Source: Candidatus Saccharimonadota bacterium
Lineage (GTDB): Bacteria > Patescibacteriota > Saccharimonadia > Saccharimonadales > UBA4665
NCBI GenBank assembly: GCA_025928155.1
Contig: JAICKC010000008.1
Location: forward strand, 1-61,979
Length of the DNA: 61,979 nt
Direction: 5' to 3'
Shown here: in pieces, positions 9,795 through 17,552 of the stretch
Numbering within the stretch: position 1 is the first letter of the stretch
Layout of the letters: each line of letters opens with the position of its first letter
Translations under genes and position numbers: made by a program
The notes under the pieces: generated by a model
What the model saw: only the letters and a program-made list of their open reading frames with translations
Told to the model about the DNA's origin: nothing
Databases searched by the model: none

Positions 9795-11002
9795 TGATTT
9801 CCACCTTTCTGTGTATTTAGAGAACCCACGCAAGCGGCCGTCTCACGTGCGATAGTTGCTGATTCGTCGGCATGAATCACATGCACGCCAACGGGGCTAC
9901 CGTCGGCGGATATCAGCCGGTCGCTCGCCTGGTTCCGGTCCGCGTGCAGCCTAACACCGAGGAATTCTAGATCGTCACATATCCGGGCCCGGATTTTCGG
10001 AGCCGCCTCGCCCATGCCACCGGTAAATATCAGCGTATCAAGTCCGCCCAAAGCAGCTACCAGCGACCCAATGCTTTTCTTGACCTGGTAGCAGAAGATA
10101 TCCACGGCATCCTTGGCTCGCTCGTCGGTAGCCTCGAGCTCCAACAGTTCTTTCATGTCCGCCGTCGTTTCGGAAATACCCAGCAGGCCCGACTTGAAGT
10201 TCACAAGGGCATTGAACTGCTCCATGTCGTACCCTTTGCGACGGGCCAGGAATAGGCCAATGCCTGGATCAAGATCACCTGAACGGGTGCCCATCGGTAC
10301 ACCAGCCGCCGGTGTCAAGCCCATGGTTGTATCGATTGACCGGCCATCCCGGATCGCTGCCAAGCTCACACCGTTGCCAAGATGGGCAATGATAACTTTA
10401 CCGTTGGCAGCAGCCTCACCTTCTACCCGTTGCAGGTCGTCCAGCACGGACGCATACGAGAGCCCGTGGAATCCGTAACGCCGCACACCTTCGGTTGCCA
10501 AGTGCCGTGGCACCGCGAATAGCTTCGCCCTGGTAGGGAGGTCATGGTGGAATGCCGTGTCAAAACAGGCGACCTGTGGTATGTCGCGGAACTGCTGCTT
10601 GAATGCGTCAATCAACTGTAGCTCGACCGGAAGATGTAGCGGATCAAACGGCGCTAATTCGGCGATAGCCTGCAGGACCTCATCAGTGATAAGCTGCGGC
10701 TCGTAAAAGACCGGACCGCCGTGCACAATACGGTGGCCAACTGCCACGATCCCCATCTCTGCACCGTGTTGTCGGAGTTGTTTTATAAGCAAACGAGCGG
10801 CCTCCAGATGGTCTGCCGCTGTGATCGCCTGCGTTACTTCGTCTGTTCCCTTGCTGCGTACGACCAGTGTCGCGCTGGCTGCACCGATATTCTCGACCCC
10901 GCCCTCAAAGACTCTCTGAGACCTGCTCCCAGCCAAAAACACCGCCAGCTTAATGCTTGACGACCCGGCATTCACGGCCAATATACGTCCACCCTCGCCC
11001 AT
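9791..11002 (-). CDS. ackA: Acetate kinase
   Basis: Converts acetyl phosphate plus ADP to acetate plus ATP. 403 aa from ATG 11002 ([18 protein letters not shown]), with GAGGGAG about 9 nt upstream; an upstream in-frame extension is not needed. ASKHA-fold motifs are [33 protein letters not shown], and FTGGMGE with the adenosine-binding tail. Overlaps xfp by 4 nt, so acetyl phosphate producer and consumer are translationally coupled. Confidence 0.97.
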   Translation of the reverse strand: MGEGGRILAVNAGSSSIKLAVFLAGSRSQRVFEGGVENIGAASATLVVRSKGTDEVTQAITAADHLEAARLLIKQLRQHGAEMGIVAVGHRIVHGGPVFYEPQLITDEVLQAIAELAPFDPLHLPVELQLIDAFKQQFRDIPQVACFDTAFHHDLPTRAKLFAVPRHLATEGVRRYGFHGLSYASVLDDLQRVEGEAAANGKVIIAHLGNGVSLAAIRDGRSIDTTMGLTPAAGVPMGTRSGDLDPGIGLFLARRKGYDMEQFNALVNFKSGLLGISETTADMKELLELEATDERAKDAVDIFCYQVKKSIGSLVAALGGLDTLIFTGGMGEAAPKIRARICDDLEFLGVRLHADRNQASDRLISADGSPVGVHVIHADESATIARETAACVGSLNTQKGGNQ

Positions 11003-11073
11003 ATTCGGCACTCCCTCTGTAGTGTTTATGTTTATTCTAGCTGATTTCTGCTTTCGCCACCACTTAGTTTGCA

Positions 11074-12234
11074 CTATGCGCTACGCCTCGCCACCGGACG
11101 GTGCGCAGCACCGATAGCCTCACTGATGTTCGCATATCCGTCTGCTTGCAGCAGCCGTACCAGGCCCTGGTTGATCTGACCGACAAGCTGCGGCCCCTCG
11201 AATATGAGTCCGGTGATAAGCTCAACCAGACTCGCGCCCAGTTTGATCTTCGTGTAGGCATCCTCGGCCGAGAACACGCCGCCAACGCCGATAATTGTGA
11301 AACGATCACCAAAACTTTTATACGTACGCGTGATAAGCTCATTGCTAAGCGCATAGGTTGGTTTGCCGCTCAGACCGCCCTGGATTTTCTCGGAAAGCCG
11401 ATCCTGCAAGTCGTTTCTTTGCTTTTGCAGGTTACCGATGGTCACACCGGCAACGTTATGTGTCGCCGCGACGCGCAGCAGCGCCGTAAAGTCAGGCCAC
11501 GCAAGGTTAATCGGCATTTTGATAAACACCGGCTGTACCAGCTGTACCTCGTCAACCGCCGCCAAAAGCATTTCCAGCCGTTCAGGGGTAGTAAATGGTT
11601 CACCGCCATAGGTGTTCGGACAGGAAATATTGAGCGTAACCAGCTCACCGACACCTTTTGCCTTAATAAGCTCAAGGCTGCCAACGTAGTCTTTGACTGC
11701 TTCTTCGTCGGTGCTGGCGAGCTTAGAGTTCGTTTTGGCCACGGAAATGTTAAGCGGAAAGCTATCAAAAGTCCGCGTCGGGTATAACAATATACGCTCG
11801 AGGATGGGCGCGGCGCCGTCATTCGCGAGACCTACATGTACTACTAGAGACTTAGACTTAGGCAGCCGATGGAACCAGGGCCTAGGGTTGCCGCTGCACT
11901 GACGGTATGTAATTGAACCGCCCTCCATCAGACCGAAGCCGATGGCTTTCATGGTCGGCGGCAACTCAAAGTTTTTATCAAAGCCGGCGGACAAGCCGAT
12001 AGGGTTGGTAAAGGTGACACCATGAAGCGTCTGGCTTAGATGCGTATCGTCCCGATACGCCCAGGCTGTCCGCATGGCGGTTCGCACCAGCACCGACCGT
12101 TGGCAGACGGAAGCAGTACGTAGCATGTGCCGGTGCACGGCATCCGGCTGCTGCTTGAAAAGAATTGGCTTGACCACCCTTTTATACACGACGCGAGTAG
12201 TGTCGCTGACTGATGTAATCATATGTGTTGGCAA
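11074..12234 (-). CDS. pyrD: Dihydroorotate dehydrogenase
   Basis: FMN enzyme oxidising dihydroorotate to orotate in pyrimidine synthesis. 386 aa with an N-terminal extension of the membrane-associated class 2 kind. Motifs are NPIGLSAGFDKN (flavin/substrate), EGGSITYRQCSGNPRPW, NISCPNTYGGEPF, and GVGGVFSAEDAY near the FMN phosphate. The catalytic base position reads SCPN, a Cys as in class 1 enzymes, whereas class 2 members normally carry SSPN with Ser; see findings. ATG at 12234 (MPTHM) or 12222 (MITSV) are both possible starts. No other pyr genes are visible here. Confidence 0.9.
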   Translation of the reverse strand: MPTHMITSVSDTTRVVYKRVVKPILFKQQPDAVHRHMLRTASVCQRSVLVRTAMRTAWAYRDDTHLSQTLHGVTFTNPIGLSAGFDKNFELPPTMKAIGFGLMEGGSITYRQCSGNPRPWFHRLPKSKSLVVHVGLANDGAAPILERILLYPTRTFDSFPLNISVAKTNSKLASTDEEAVKDYVGSLELIKAKGVGELVTLNISCPNTYGGEPFTTPERLEMLLAAVDEVQLVQPVFIKMPINLAWPDFTALLRVAATHNVAGVTIGNLQKQRNDLQDRLSEKIQGGLSGKPTYALSNELITRTYKSFGDRFTIIGVGGVFSAEDAYTKIKLGASLVELITGLIFEGPQLVGQINQGLVRLLQADGYANISEAIGAAHRPVARRSA

Positions 12235-12422
12235 CTTTCCGCAGGGGATTATAGGCGGACATCGCTCGCGCGCATGTGACGGTGGTCACATAGAAATAAT
12301 GGAGAAGATCAAATCAGTGGTGCGCCAATGCGACCTTACATGGAACCATATTGAGCCTAGTATTCTGTTGATGTACCAAAAATTGCAAGCACTGGGTTTT
12401 GAATATTACGATGAATAGCTTA

Positions 12423-12773
12423 TTACTTCTCCAGTCGTTCATCTTTGAAACTATTATCGGGCGAAACGTTAAACTCGAACAACTTCATGTCGCCCCTATA
12501 TTCGTACTCATGGCCCGGGGAGATAATAAAGAGGTCGCCAGTAGCTACTTCACTAGGTTGATTATCGAGAGTAAAAGTGCCGGTGCCTTCAACTACGAAA
12601 TAGCAGCGAGTGGTATCTATCATACGCTTTCGCGGGTGTCGATCCTTTACCGTTACCAGGAGGGCATTAAAACCGACTTTCATGTCGGGGGTTACATATT
12701 CTTGACCCGAGAAGCCGCCGGCGTCAAAAAAGTTTGTGTCTTTAAGCGAAATTCTAGCAGTAATGTCTTTCAT
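12423..12773 (-). CDS. Cupin-domain protein, 116 aa
   Basis: Single small beta-barrel cupin: RCYFVVEGTGTFTLDN and a second half GDLFIISPGHEYEYRG. The first metal motif is degenerate (no clear HxH), so metal binding is doubtful. Start at ATG 12773 (MKDITARISL) because -10 TATACT (12781-12786, minus) ends 7 nt before it. Ligand unknown. Confidence 0.75.
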   Translation of the reverse strand: MKDITARISLKDTNFFDAGGFSGQEYVTPDMKVGFNALLVTVKDRHPRKRMIDTTRCYFVVEGTGTFTLDNQPSEVATGDLFIISPGHEYEYRGDMKLFEFNVSPDNSFKDERLEK

Positions 12774-12842
12774 GCTCCCGAGTATAGCAATAAATGCAAC
12801 GAGAGAGGACTTGAACCCATGCAACGGATAGAAAGCTTAGCG

Positions 12843-12874
12843 AAAACAAAAAGCGCTTCACCTCTGAAGCACTT
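12843..12874 (-). terminator. Terminator of tRNA-Leu
   Basis: On the minus strand a 10-bp stem (AAGTGCTTCA / TGAAGCGCTT, one G-U) with a GAGG loop is followed by TTTTTGTTTT, just downstream of the tRNA-Leu CCA end. Confidence 0.85.
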
Positions 12875-12894
12875 CCATATCTGTAATAAATTCA

Positions 12895-12980
12895 TGGTGC
12901 GCGGGGCGGGACTTGAACCCGCACGCCTTTTGGGCACGACATTTTAAGTGTCGAGTGTCTGCCTATTCCACCACCCGCGC
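12895..12980 (-). tRNA. tRNA-Leu(UAA)
   Basis: Class II tRNA with long variable arm. Acceptor GCGCGGG pairs with CCCGCGC, then discriminator A and an encoded CCA (12895-12897). T arm GCGGGTTCAAGTCCCGC is perfect. The anticodon loop CTTAAAA gives UAA. Confidence 0.97.
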
Positions 12981-13127
12981 AAAACGGACTTTCTTATTTT
13001 TACCACGATGCGTAAGCTGGAGGCTATGGCAATTCGGGCAAAAGATACGCAAGTTTTCTAATCTATTGTCACTGTGATCGCCATTTATGTGGTCACTCGG
13101 GATACGACCATCAGTAGCTGCTTGAGT
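12963..13127 (-). pseudogene. Remnant of an HNH endonuclease
   Basis: A 54-codon open stretch without a start codon lies between tRNA-Cys and tRNA-Leu and runs into the 5' end of tRNA-Leu. Its translation contains an HNH core: DHINGDHSDNRLENLRIF followed by CPNCHSLQLTHRG, i.e. the His-Asn-zinc-Cys pair layout of HNH nucleases. Everything N-terminal to this core is lost to a stop (13128-13130). Such nucleases belong to homing or phage elements, so this is probably the scar of an element inserted next to the tRNA genes. Confidence 0.75.
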
Positions 13128-13177
13128 TTATGGCCCTGCACTTCGCTACCGATTACTATTTACCTCAGGCTAGATAA

Positions 13178-13251
13178 TGGAGGCACCGACCGGGTTCGAA
13201 CCGGTGTCTGAGCTTTTGCAGAGCCCTGCGTAACCACTCCGCCACGGCGCC
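13178..13251 (-). tRNA. tRNA-Cys(GCA)
   Basis: Acceptor GGCGCCG / CGGTGCC (one G-U), discriminator U and encoded CCA. T arm ACCGGTTCGAACCCGGT is intact. The anticodon loop CTGCAAA gives GCA. Confidence 0.97.
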
Positions 13252-13293
13252 CCAATATTAGTACAGTATACAGGCTAGCCACCCCTTGGCCAA

Positions 13294-13713
13294 CTAGGCT
13301 TTGGCGCCCCTAAAAATCCACTGCACGCCGTATTTGTCGTAAAACTGCCCATATATGCCAAATGGCATTTCGTGCAGCTCTTGCAGCCGCTTGTTGTTGT
13401 TCCCATCTTTAAGCTTGTCGAAAATTGGTTTGAGCTCATCGTAAGTGCTGCCGGTGACAAATATCGCGGACATATTTCCTTGCACCGGGTCGAACTCCGG
13501 TGAAGCCATCCAGTCGGTCGCGGATATTTCCAGGGCGCCGCCTTTGAGGTACGCGTTGATGATCCGTCCATGCTTCTCGGGCGGGAGCATGTTTTTCATG
13601 GGTGTATCGCCAAGTTTGGTGAGCTTGAGGTCGCCGCCCAGACATTCGTGGTAAAACGTCATCGCCTCAGAGCAGTTACCGTCGAATAGCAGAAATGGTG
13701 TGCAGCGCAACAT
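13294..13713 (-). CDS. PhnB-like VOC (glyoxalase-fold) protein
   Basis: 139-aa single VOC domain of the PhnB/DUF1338-like group, starting LRCTPFLLFDGNCSEAMTFYHECLGG, the hallmark of this family, and ending DKYGVQWIF. Members are often small-molecule-binding or resistance-type proteins; no substrate can be inferred. -10 TACACT (13721-13726, minus) ends 7 nt before ATG. Confidence 0.85.
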   Translation of the reverse strand: MLRCTPFLLFDGNCSEAMTFYHECLGGDLKLTKLGDTPMKNMLPPEKHGRIINAYLKGGALEISATDWMASPEFDPVQGNMSAIFVTGSTYDELKPIFDKLKDGNNNKRLQELHEMPFGIYGQFYDKYGVQWIFRGAKA

Positions 13714-13766
13714 ATTAAATAGTGTAGCCTACAATGCTATATCTACACAAACTAGCAGTAATATTG

Positions 13767-13772
13767 TATAAT
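13767..13772 (+). promoter_or_regulatory. -10 box of the 13783 gene
   Basis: TATAAT with 10 nt to the ATG, in an AT-rich stretch; no clear -35. This leaves an extremely short or absent 5' leader. Confidence 0.6.
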
Positions 13773-13782
13773 ATACAAGACA

Positions 13783-14403
13783 ATGTCCTCACGACTCTCC
13801 CTTATCACAAGAAATTTTTCACATGACTGGACCATCGACAGCCTTACGCAACCTGGTGAGGATATCGTCGTGCCGATAGAGTTTGATTACATCACTGGTA
13901 TGAGATTGCCGGACGGTACAACCTATAATAATCGCCGACAAGCAGATACCATCGGCCTAGGGAGACTCTTACTTGCCAGGCGAAGCGAGAATGACTCAGT
14001 AACGCTGCCCGATGAAAAGGCAACTCGACTTATCTCCCTCTTCCGAAGGTTACGCCCCGGCCATGGGCTAGAATGCCACGACTTACTATGCGAGGTAGAG
14101 CAATGGCCGACAGACTTTGACTACGACAGCCGCATCCTTAGCCATACCGAGAGAGTCACTCCCGGAAAACCGTACTCTGTCGTCACCAATCTCGGGTCCG
14201 AAAGTGGCCCCAATTGGGCGCATGCACACTCCTGTATAGGCACTGACAACGGAAACCTGCTCGGGATTACTGGTAACAGCTTAATGATGGCGGTGATGAC
14301 GCGAGAATCAGCCGAGAAGCTGTACGCTAGAGGAGGTAAGCCATGCCTTGCGGAAATTATCCCACCTAACGAAGGGGTGGCCGATATGGTACGTTCCATT
14401 TAA
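13783..14403 (+). CDS. Hypothetical protein, 206 aa
   Basis: Not recognised. No signal peptide or membrane helix. A central Cys/His-containing stretch (HGLECHDLLCEV, about 92-103) and a later HAHSCIGTDNG (about 147-157) resemble a Cys-His catalytic or metal arrangement, but the family is unknown to me. The stop overlaps the convergent Nudix gene by 4 nt. Confidence 0.7.
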   Translation: MSSRLSLITRNFSHDWTIDSLTQPGEDIVVPIEFDYITGMRLPDGTTYNNRRQADTIGLGRLLLARRSENDSVTLPDEKATRLISLFRRLRPGHGLECHDLLCEVEQWPTDFDYDSRILSHTERVTPGKPYSVVTNLGSESGPNWAHAHSCIGTDNGNLLGITGNSLMMAVMTRESAEKLYARGGKPCLAEIIPPNEGVADMVRSI

Positions 14404-14813
14404 TCCTGCGAAAAATAAGGTTCGGTGTTGTCGTGGAGTTTAAGAGTTTTAGCTTCTGCCGGGCTGACATAGCGTATCTCCTCAACTTCGTCGTTGGTGC
14501 CGAAGCTGGGCCTGAACTCGCCCGACACCTTGGCCCCGTATGCCACGAACGCGAACCACTTGAGCGTGGGTGACCCAACATCTTTGTTGATTGTCCAGAA
14601 CGCTACCGGCTGGTCGCTCATCCAGTCCACGGCGTAGCCGGTCTCTTCGGCGATCTCGCGGGCCAGCGCCTCTTTCGGGTTTTCGCCGTGCTCCAGGCCA
14701 CCGCCCGGCAGCTCCCACGAGCCGTCTTTCTCCCGACCCAGCAGCACCCTTCCGGCGTCGTCCTTTATAACCGCCTTGACCGAAATCCTATAGGTGCAGG
14801 GTACGCCTTGCAT
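14400..14813 (-). CDS. Nudix hydrolase
   Basis: 137-aa MutT-like protein with an intact Nudix box (GGGLEHGENPKEALAREIAEETGY, given here in two parts: GGGLEHGENP and REIAEETGY, about 37-60). N-terminus CTYRISVKAVIKDD matches stand-alone MutT folds. Convergent with the preceding hypothetical gene. Substrate unknown. Confidence 0.9.
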   Translation of the reverse strand: MQGVPCTYRISVKAVIKDDAGRVLLGREKDGSWELPGGGLEHGENPKEALAREIAEETGYAVDWMSDQPVAFWTINKDVGSPTLKWFAFVAYGAKVSGEFRPSFGTNDEVEEIRYVSPAEAKTLKLHDNTEPYFSQD

Positions 14814-14944
14814 AGGGGTTATTATCTTACACCCGGCATACGAATGTAAACCGGCCTGTGATTGCGATATATCGGTTTTGATGTTATAGTTATCCTGTTC
14901 TGCATAGCTCCTCTTACACTACAAAGAAACGGAGGTTGTGAAGA

Positions 14945-15487
14945 ATGTACGTCCTTAAACGCGTTGCCGCAGGCATGGCGTTGGCTGCAGCCGGGGTGCT
15001 GATCGTCGCGTGCGGTTCTAGCACCAGTGGGTTCAGTAAGCCCTCCGGGTTCTCCCGCATGCCAGTCTTGATGAGTGGCACCGGCGGCTTCGGCACCTAC
15101 GACATACGACTGGAAGGCACCAACACCGTCGTCGGAACCGGCCCATGGGGTGACTTCGGCATGTATAAGTCCCGCATCGGCCGGAATGGCACTCCCCTGC
15201 TGGGCACAACAGCTGACTGGGGTCAGGTCTCCCTGATCTGGTCTGGCAGGCACGTGTCCGGCAGCGCGGGTGCAGGCACCATTAGCGCAGATATTACGTT
15301 CGCGAACAAGGTTCCGCGTCTCACGGGGACTACCCAGTGGGGCAGCTTCTCGCTGACCCTCCGGGGCCAAACGCTCACCGGCAACCTTCCCTTCGGCTCG
15401 GCTAACTTCCACGTTGCACGGGATCTAGTCCTTACCGACCCCCGACTTCTGATGCCGATCCTGCTCGTACTGAGCGGGGAGGAGTAG
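14945..15487 (+). CDS. Secreted lipoprotein with WG-type beta repeats
   Basis: Lipoprotein signal peptide with lipobox LIVAC (Cys at 23). The mature part has three spaced repeats of the form G-x-G/T-x-W-G-x-F/V (GTGPWGDFGMY, GTTADWGQVSL, GTTQWGSFSL) about 35-55 residues apart, suggesting a repeated beta-sheet fold. GGAGG precedes ATG by 9 nt. Base composition is clearly GC-richer than the neighbours, hinting at transfer. Function unknown; outer-face or host-contact protein is possible. Confidence 0.75.
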   Translation: MYVLKRVAAGMALAAAGVLIVACGSSTSGFSKPSGFSRMPVLMSGTGGFGTYDIRLEGTNTVVGTGPWGDFGMYKSRIGRNGTPLLGTTADWGQVSLIWSGRHVSGSAGAGTISADITFANKVPRLTGTTQWGSFSLTLRGQTLTGNLPFGSANFHVARDLVLTDPRLLMPILLVLSGEE

Positions 15488-15651
15488 CGACCCGTAGCTT
15501 GGACGACGCGCGCCAATAAGGGCATCAAACCCTGGAAATTCCAGGTCACGGGGAATCACTCGATTAAGAATCAGGCTGATCGCAAGATCTCCATTCTGAA
15601 AGAATGATTTCCCCGTGCTACCCAAGTTTTATTCAACCAAGCAGCGCACAC

Positions 15652-15691
15652 TATAACTAAGTTTGACATATATAACTAATCTAGTTATACT
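15652..15691 (+). promoter_or_regulatory. padR promoter with three-half-site operator
   Basis: TTGACA (15663-15668), 17-nt spacer, TATACT (15686-15691), then 7 nt to ATG. Half-sites TATAACTA (15652-15659), TATAACTA (15671-15678) and inverted TAGTTATA (15682-15689) cover the upstream edge, spacer and -10. This looks like PadR autoregulation by promoter occlusion. Confidence 0.8.
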
Positions 15692-15698
15692 TCAAGAT

Positions 15699-16037
15699 AT
15701 GCAACGGCAGTACAACCAGTTACCACAGGTCGCATTCAGCATTCTGCTTGCTCTCAGCCTCAAAGAACGGCATGGCTACGAAATTATCAAGCAGGTCGGC
15801 GATGATAGCAACGGCAAAATTAAACTGAGCCCAGGCGCACTCTACACCAGCATTAAGCAGCTGAATGAGCAGGGACTGATCACAGAGATAACGAGAGATG
15901 ATGACACGCGTCGCCGCTACTACCGCTTGACCGCCAAAGGCAAGTCCACCCTCGGTGCCGAACTTGAGTACTACCAAAACAGTGTCGAGCTGGCTCGGCA
16001 GCGCCAAGTATTGACCACTAAAGTTGCGTATGTCTAG
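15699..16037 (+). CDS. PadR-family transcriptional regulator (copy 1)
   Basis: 112-aa winged-helix protein with the PadR core: AFSILLALSLKERHGYEIIKQV, LSPGALYTSIKQLNEQGLI and RRRYYRLTAKGK. Start ATG 15699 is dictated by the promoter. Its closest relative here is the PadR at 26595-26942, and both are followed by an overlapping gene with the same YP-x3-R-x2-Y-x2-QMVQTL N-terminal motif, so the cassettes are paralogous. Likely represses its own operon until a ligand binds. Confidence 0.92.
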   Translation: MQRQYNQLPQVAFSILLALSLKERHGYEIIKQVGDDSNGKIKLSPGALYTSIKQLNEQGLITEITRDDDTRRRYYRLTAKGKSTLGAELEYYQNSVELARQRQVLTTKVAYV

Positions 16038-16659
16038 CCGATTCCCTGTCTATAAGCAGCTGCTGAGACTCTACCCACAGCCGTACCGTGACAAGTACGC
16101 CAGCCAGATGGTGCAGACGCTCGCAGATATGGTTGATGACCAACCGCGTAGGTCAGCCCGGTTAGTAATCCGACTGCGGGCTGATGTAGATTTGCTCTCA
16201 AATATTGCTCAACAAAACATAGTATACGCAGGAGGCATTATGTCAAAAGAAACCCCCTATTACGTTAAACGCAACGCGCTTATCAGCACGGGATTAATCA
16301 TACCGTTTTTTGTCGTGGTGTTCTTTCCGGGGATACTTCGGCAGAACATGTCAGCCTCTGCGGCGTTCCAAACTTCGTTATTCATTAGTTTGATCTTGCT
16401 GCCTTCGCTGGCTTTTGTATTGGCGACTACGACATTTCTGGCGTGGAGTAAAAGTGATAAAAAACCGCTCTGGCGCGGACTGCTTGATGTACGCCGTAGC
16501 TGGCTACTGACCGCCGTGGGCACCTTGGCTTTGACGATCAGTCTATTCGTGCCGTTCCACGACAGCGTTCACTGCGTAGTCGGTAACCCGGTGCGCGTGG
16601 TGCACAATCCAAGCCAAACATGGCAATGTGTTGACGATGGCTTCCTTGGCGGCAGATAA
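16030..16659 (+). CDS. Membrane protein of PadR cassette 1
   Basis: 209 aa from ATG 16030, overlapping the padR stop by 8 nt. The N-terminal motif LYPQPYRDKYASQMVQTLAD (about 14-33) is shared with the partner gene of PadR copy 2. After a soluble segment of about 75 residues come three or four hydrophobic helices (about 83-105, 115-140, 160-182) and a short Cys-containing tail (VHCVVGN, WQCVDDG). Resembles PadR-linked permease-prefix proteins; exact role unknown. Confidence 0.75.
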   Translation: MSSRFPVYKQLLRLYPQPYRDKYASQMVQTLADMVDDQPRRSARLVIRLRADVDLLSNIAQQNIVYAGGIMSKETPYYVKRNALISTGLIIPFFVVVFFPGILRQNMSASAAFQTSLFISLILLPSLAFVLATTTFLAWSKSDKKPLWRGLLDVRRSWLLTAVGTLALTISLFVPFHDSVHCVVGNPVRVVHNPSQTWQCVDDGFLGGR

Positions 16660-16662
16660 GTC

Positions 16663-17106
16663 TTAGTAAGCGTAGCCGGCCCATCCGTTGATGACACCGA
16701 CTATACGGTCAGGTGAGATAGACCCTGGCGCGGCTTCGGAATTGTGCAGATCCCACTCTTCGTAGGTAAGGTCGAGAACGGCCGCAACAGAGCCCGGACC
16801 GAATTTGGGTCGGGGGTCGGCCGTAGTAAATACAACCTCGTCTCCACCCTGGACCTCTTCATAACTCCAGTCTAAAACTGTCCAGCGAGCCTTTGGCTCT
16901 ACAGGGTTCTCATCGTAGCGCAAGCCGTCGGCGATTATGCCGTCCACGCTACTCGGCAGCGTGTGATGAACCCCGCGAATATATCCCGGTCGGTGAGGGG
17001 GCAATCGGTCTGCCCTGATAGCGAGGCCTCGTCGTTCGTACGCTTCCCATGCCAGCTCATCAGGCTGTAGGTTCTCGACGACAAACCGCTCAAAACTATT
17101 GCTCAT
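16663..17106 (-). CDS. Hypothetical protein, 147 aa, possibly ADP-ribosyltransferase-like
   Basis: Soluble, acidic. The segment GVHHTLPSSVDGIIADGLRY (about 45-64) followed by WTVLDWSYEE recalls the H-x-T ... S ... I-x2-GL pattern at the start of ART/Tpt1-like folds, but no complete catalytic set can be traced, so the family is a guess. It lies convergent to PadR cassette 1 (4 nt gap). No partner antitoxin is visible. Confidence 0.55.
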   Translation of the reverse strand: MSNSFERFVVENLQPDELAWEAYERRGLAIRADRLPPHRPGYIRGVHHTLPSSVDGIIADGLRYDENPVEPKARWTVLDWSYEEVQGGDEVVFTTADPRPKFGPGSVAAVLDLTYEEWDLHNSEAAPGSISPDRIVGVINGWAGYAY

Positions 17107-17175
17107 ATGCTAGCTCCAATTGCTCATGCTGAATTAGAGAATAGCACAGGGGTGGGTGATTAAGGAAAAATTACA

Positions 17176-17204
17176 TTGACAGTCATAGTACTCTGACATA
17201 CAAT
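17176..17204 (+). promoter_or_regulatory. Promoter of the second padR cassette
   Basis: TTGACA (17176-17181), 17-nt spacer, TACAAT (17199-17204), 6 nt to ATG 17211. A dyad GTCA-N8-TGAC lies in the spacer and is a candidate operator, different from those of the other two padR genes. Confidence 0.75.
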
Positions 17205-17210
17205 ATAGCC

Positions 17211-17540
17211 ATGCTCGACCATAGGCTAACCTCAGACTTACTACGCGGACACACGGATACAATCATCCTGAAATTCCTGTGTGACGGCGATAAATACGGC
17301 TACGAAGTCACAAAGCTCGTTTATGAACTGTCTGATCACGAGTACGAACTAAAAGAGGCGACTATGTACTCAAGTTTGAAGCGCCTGGAGCACGACGGCC
17401 ACATTACTTCGTACTGGGGCGACGAAACGCAGGGCGGCCGGCGCAAATATTATCGAATTGCACCAAGCGGCCGGGAACAATACGCGGTCAACAAGCGCAA
17501 TTACACGTACGCGAAAGCAATTTTAGAAAAGTTACTATAA
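17211..17540 (+). CDS. PadR-family transcriptional regulator
   Basis: 109-aa PadR winged helix: LRGHTDTIILKFLCDGDKYG, LKEATMYSSLKRLEHDGHI and GRRKYYRIAPSGREQY. It belongs to a different PadR subgroup from the two paralogous ones in this window. It is followed after 12 nt (AAGGAG site) by a HAAS/pentapeptide-repeat gene, the usual PadR-HAAS pairing seen in Gram-positive stress operons. Confidence 0.92.
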   Translation: MLDHRLTSDLLRGHTDTIILKFLCDGDKYGYEVTKLVYELSDHEYELKEATMYSSLKRLEHDGHITSYWGDETQGGRRKYYRIAPSGREQYAVNKRNYTYAKAILEKLL

Positions 17541-17552
17541 AGGAGAAGCACT

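Noticed and set aside
12788-12830. tRNA T-arm-like sequence (GAGGACTTGAACCC) beside the cupin gene
   Set aside because: No acceptor, D or anticodon arm can be built around it.
14822-15412. Minus-strand frame of about 196 codons opposite the lipoprotein
   Set aside because: The plus-strand frame has an RBS, signal peptide and lipobox; the minus frame has none.
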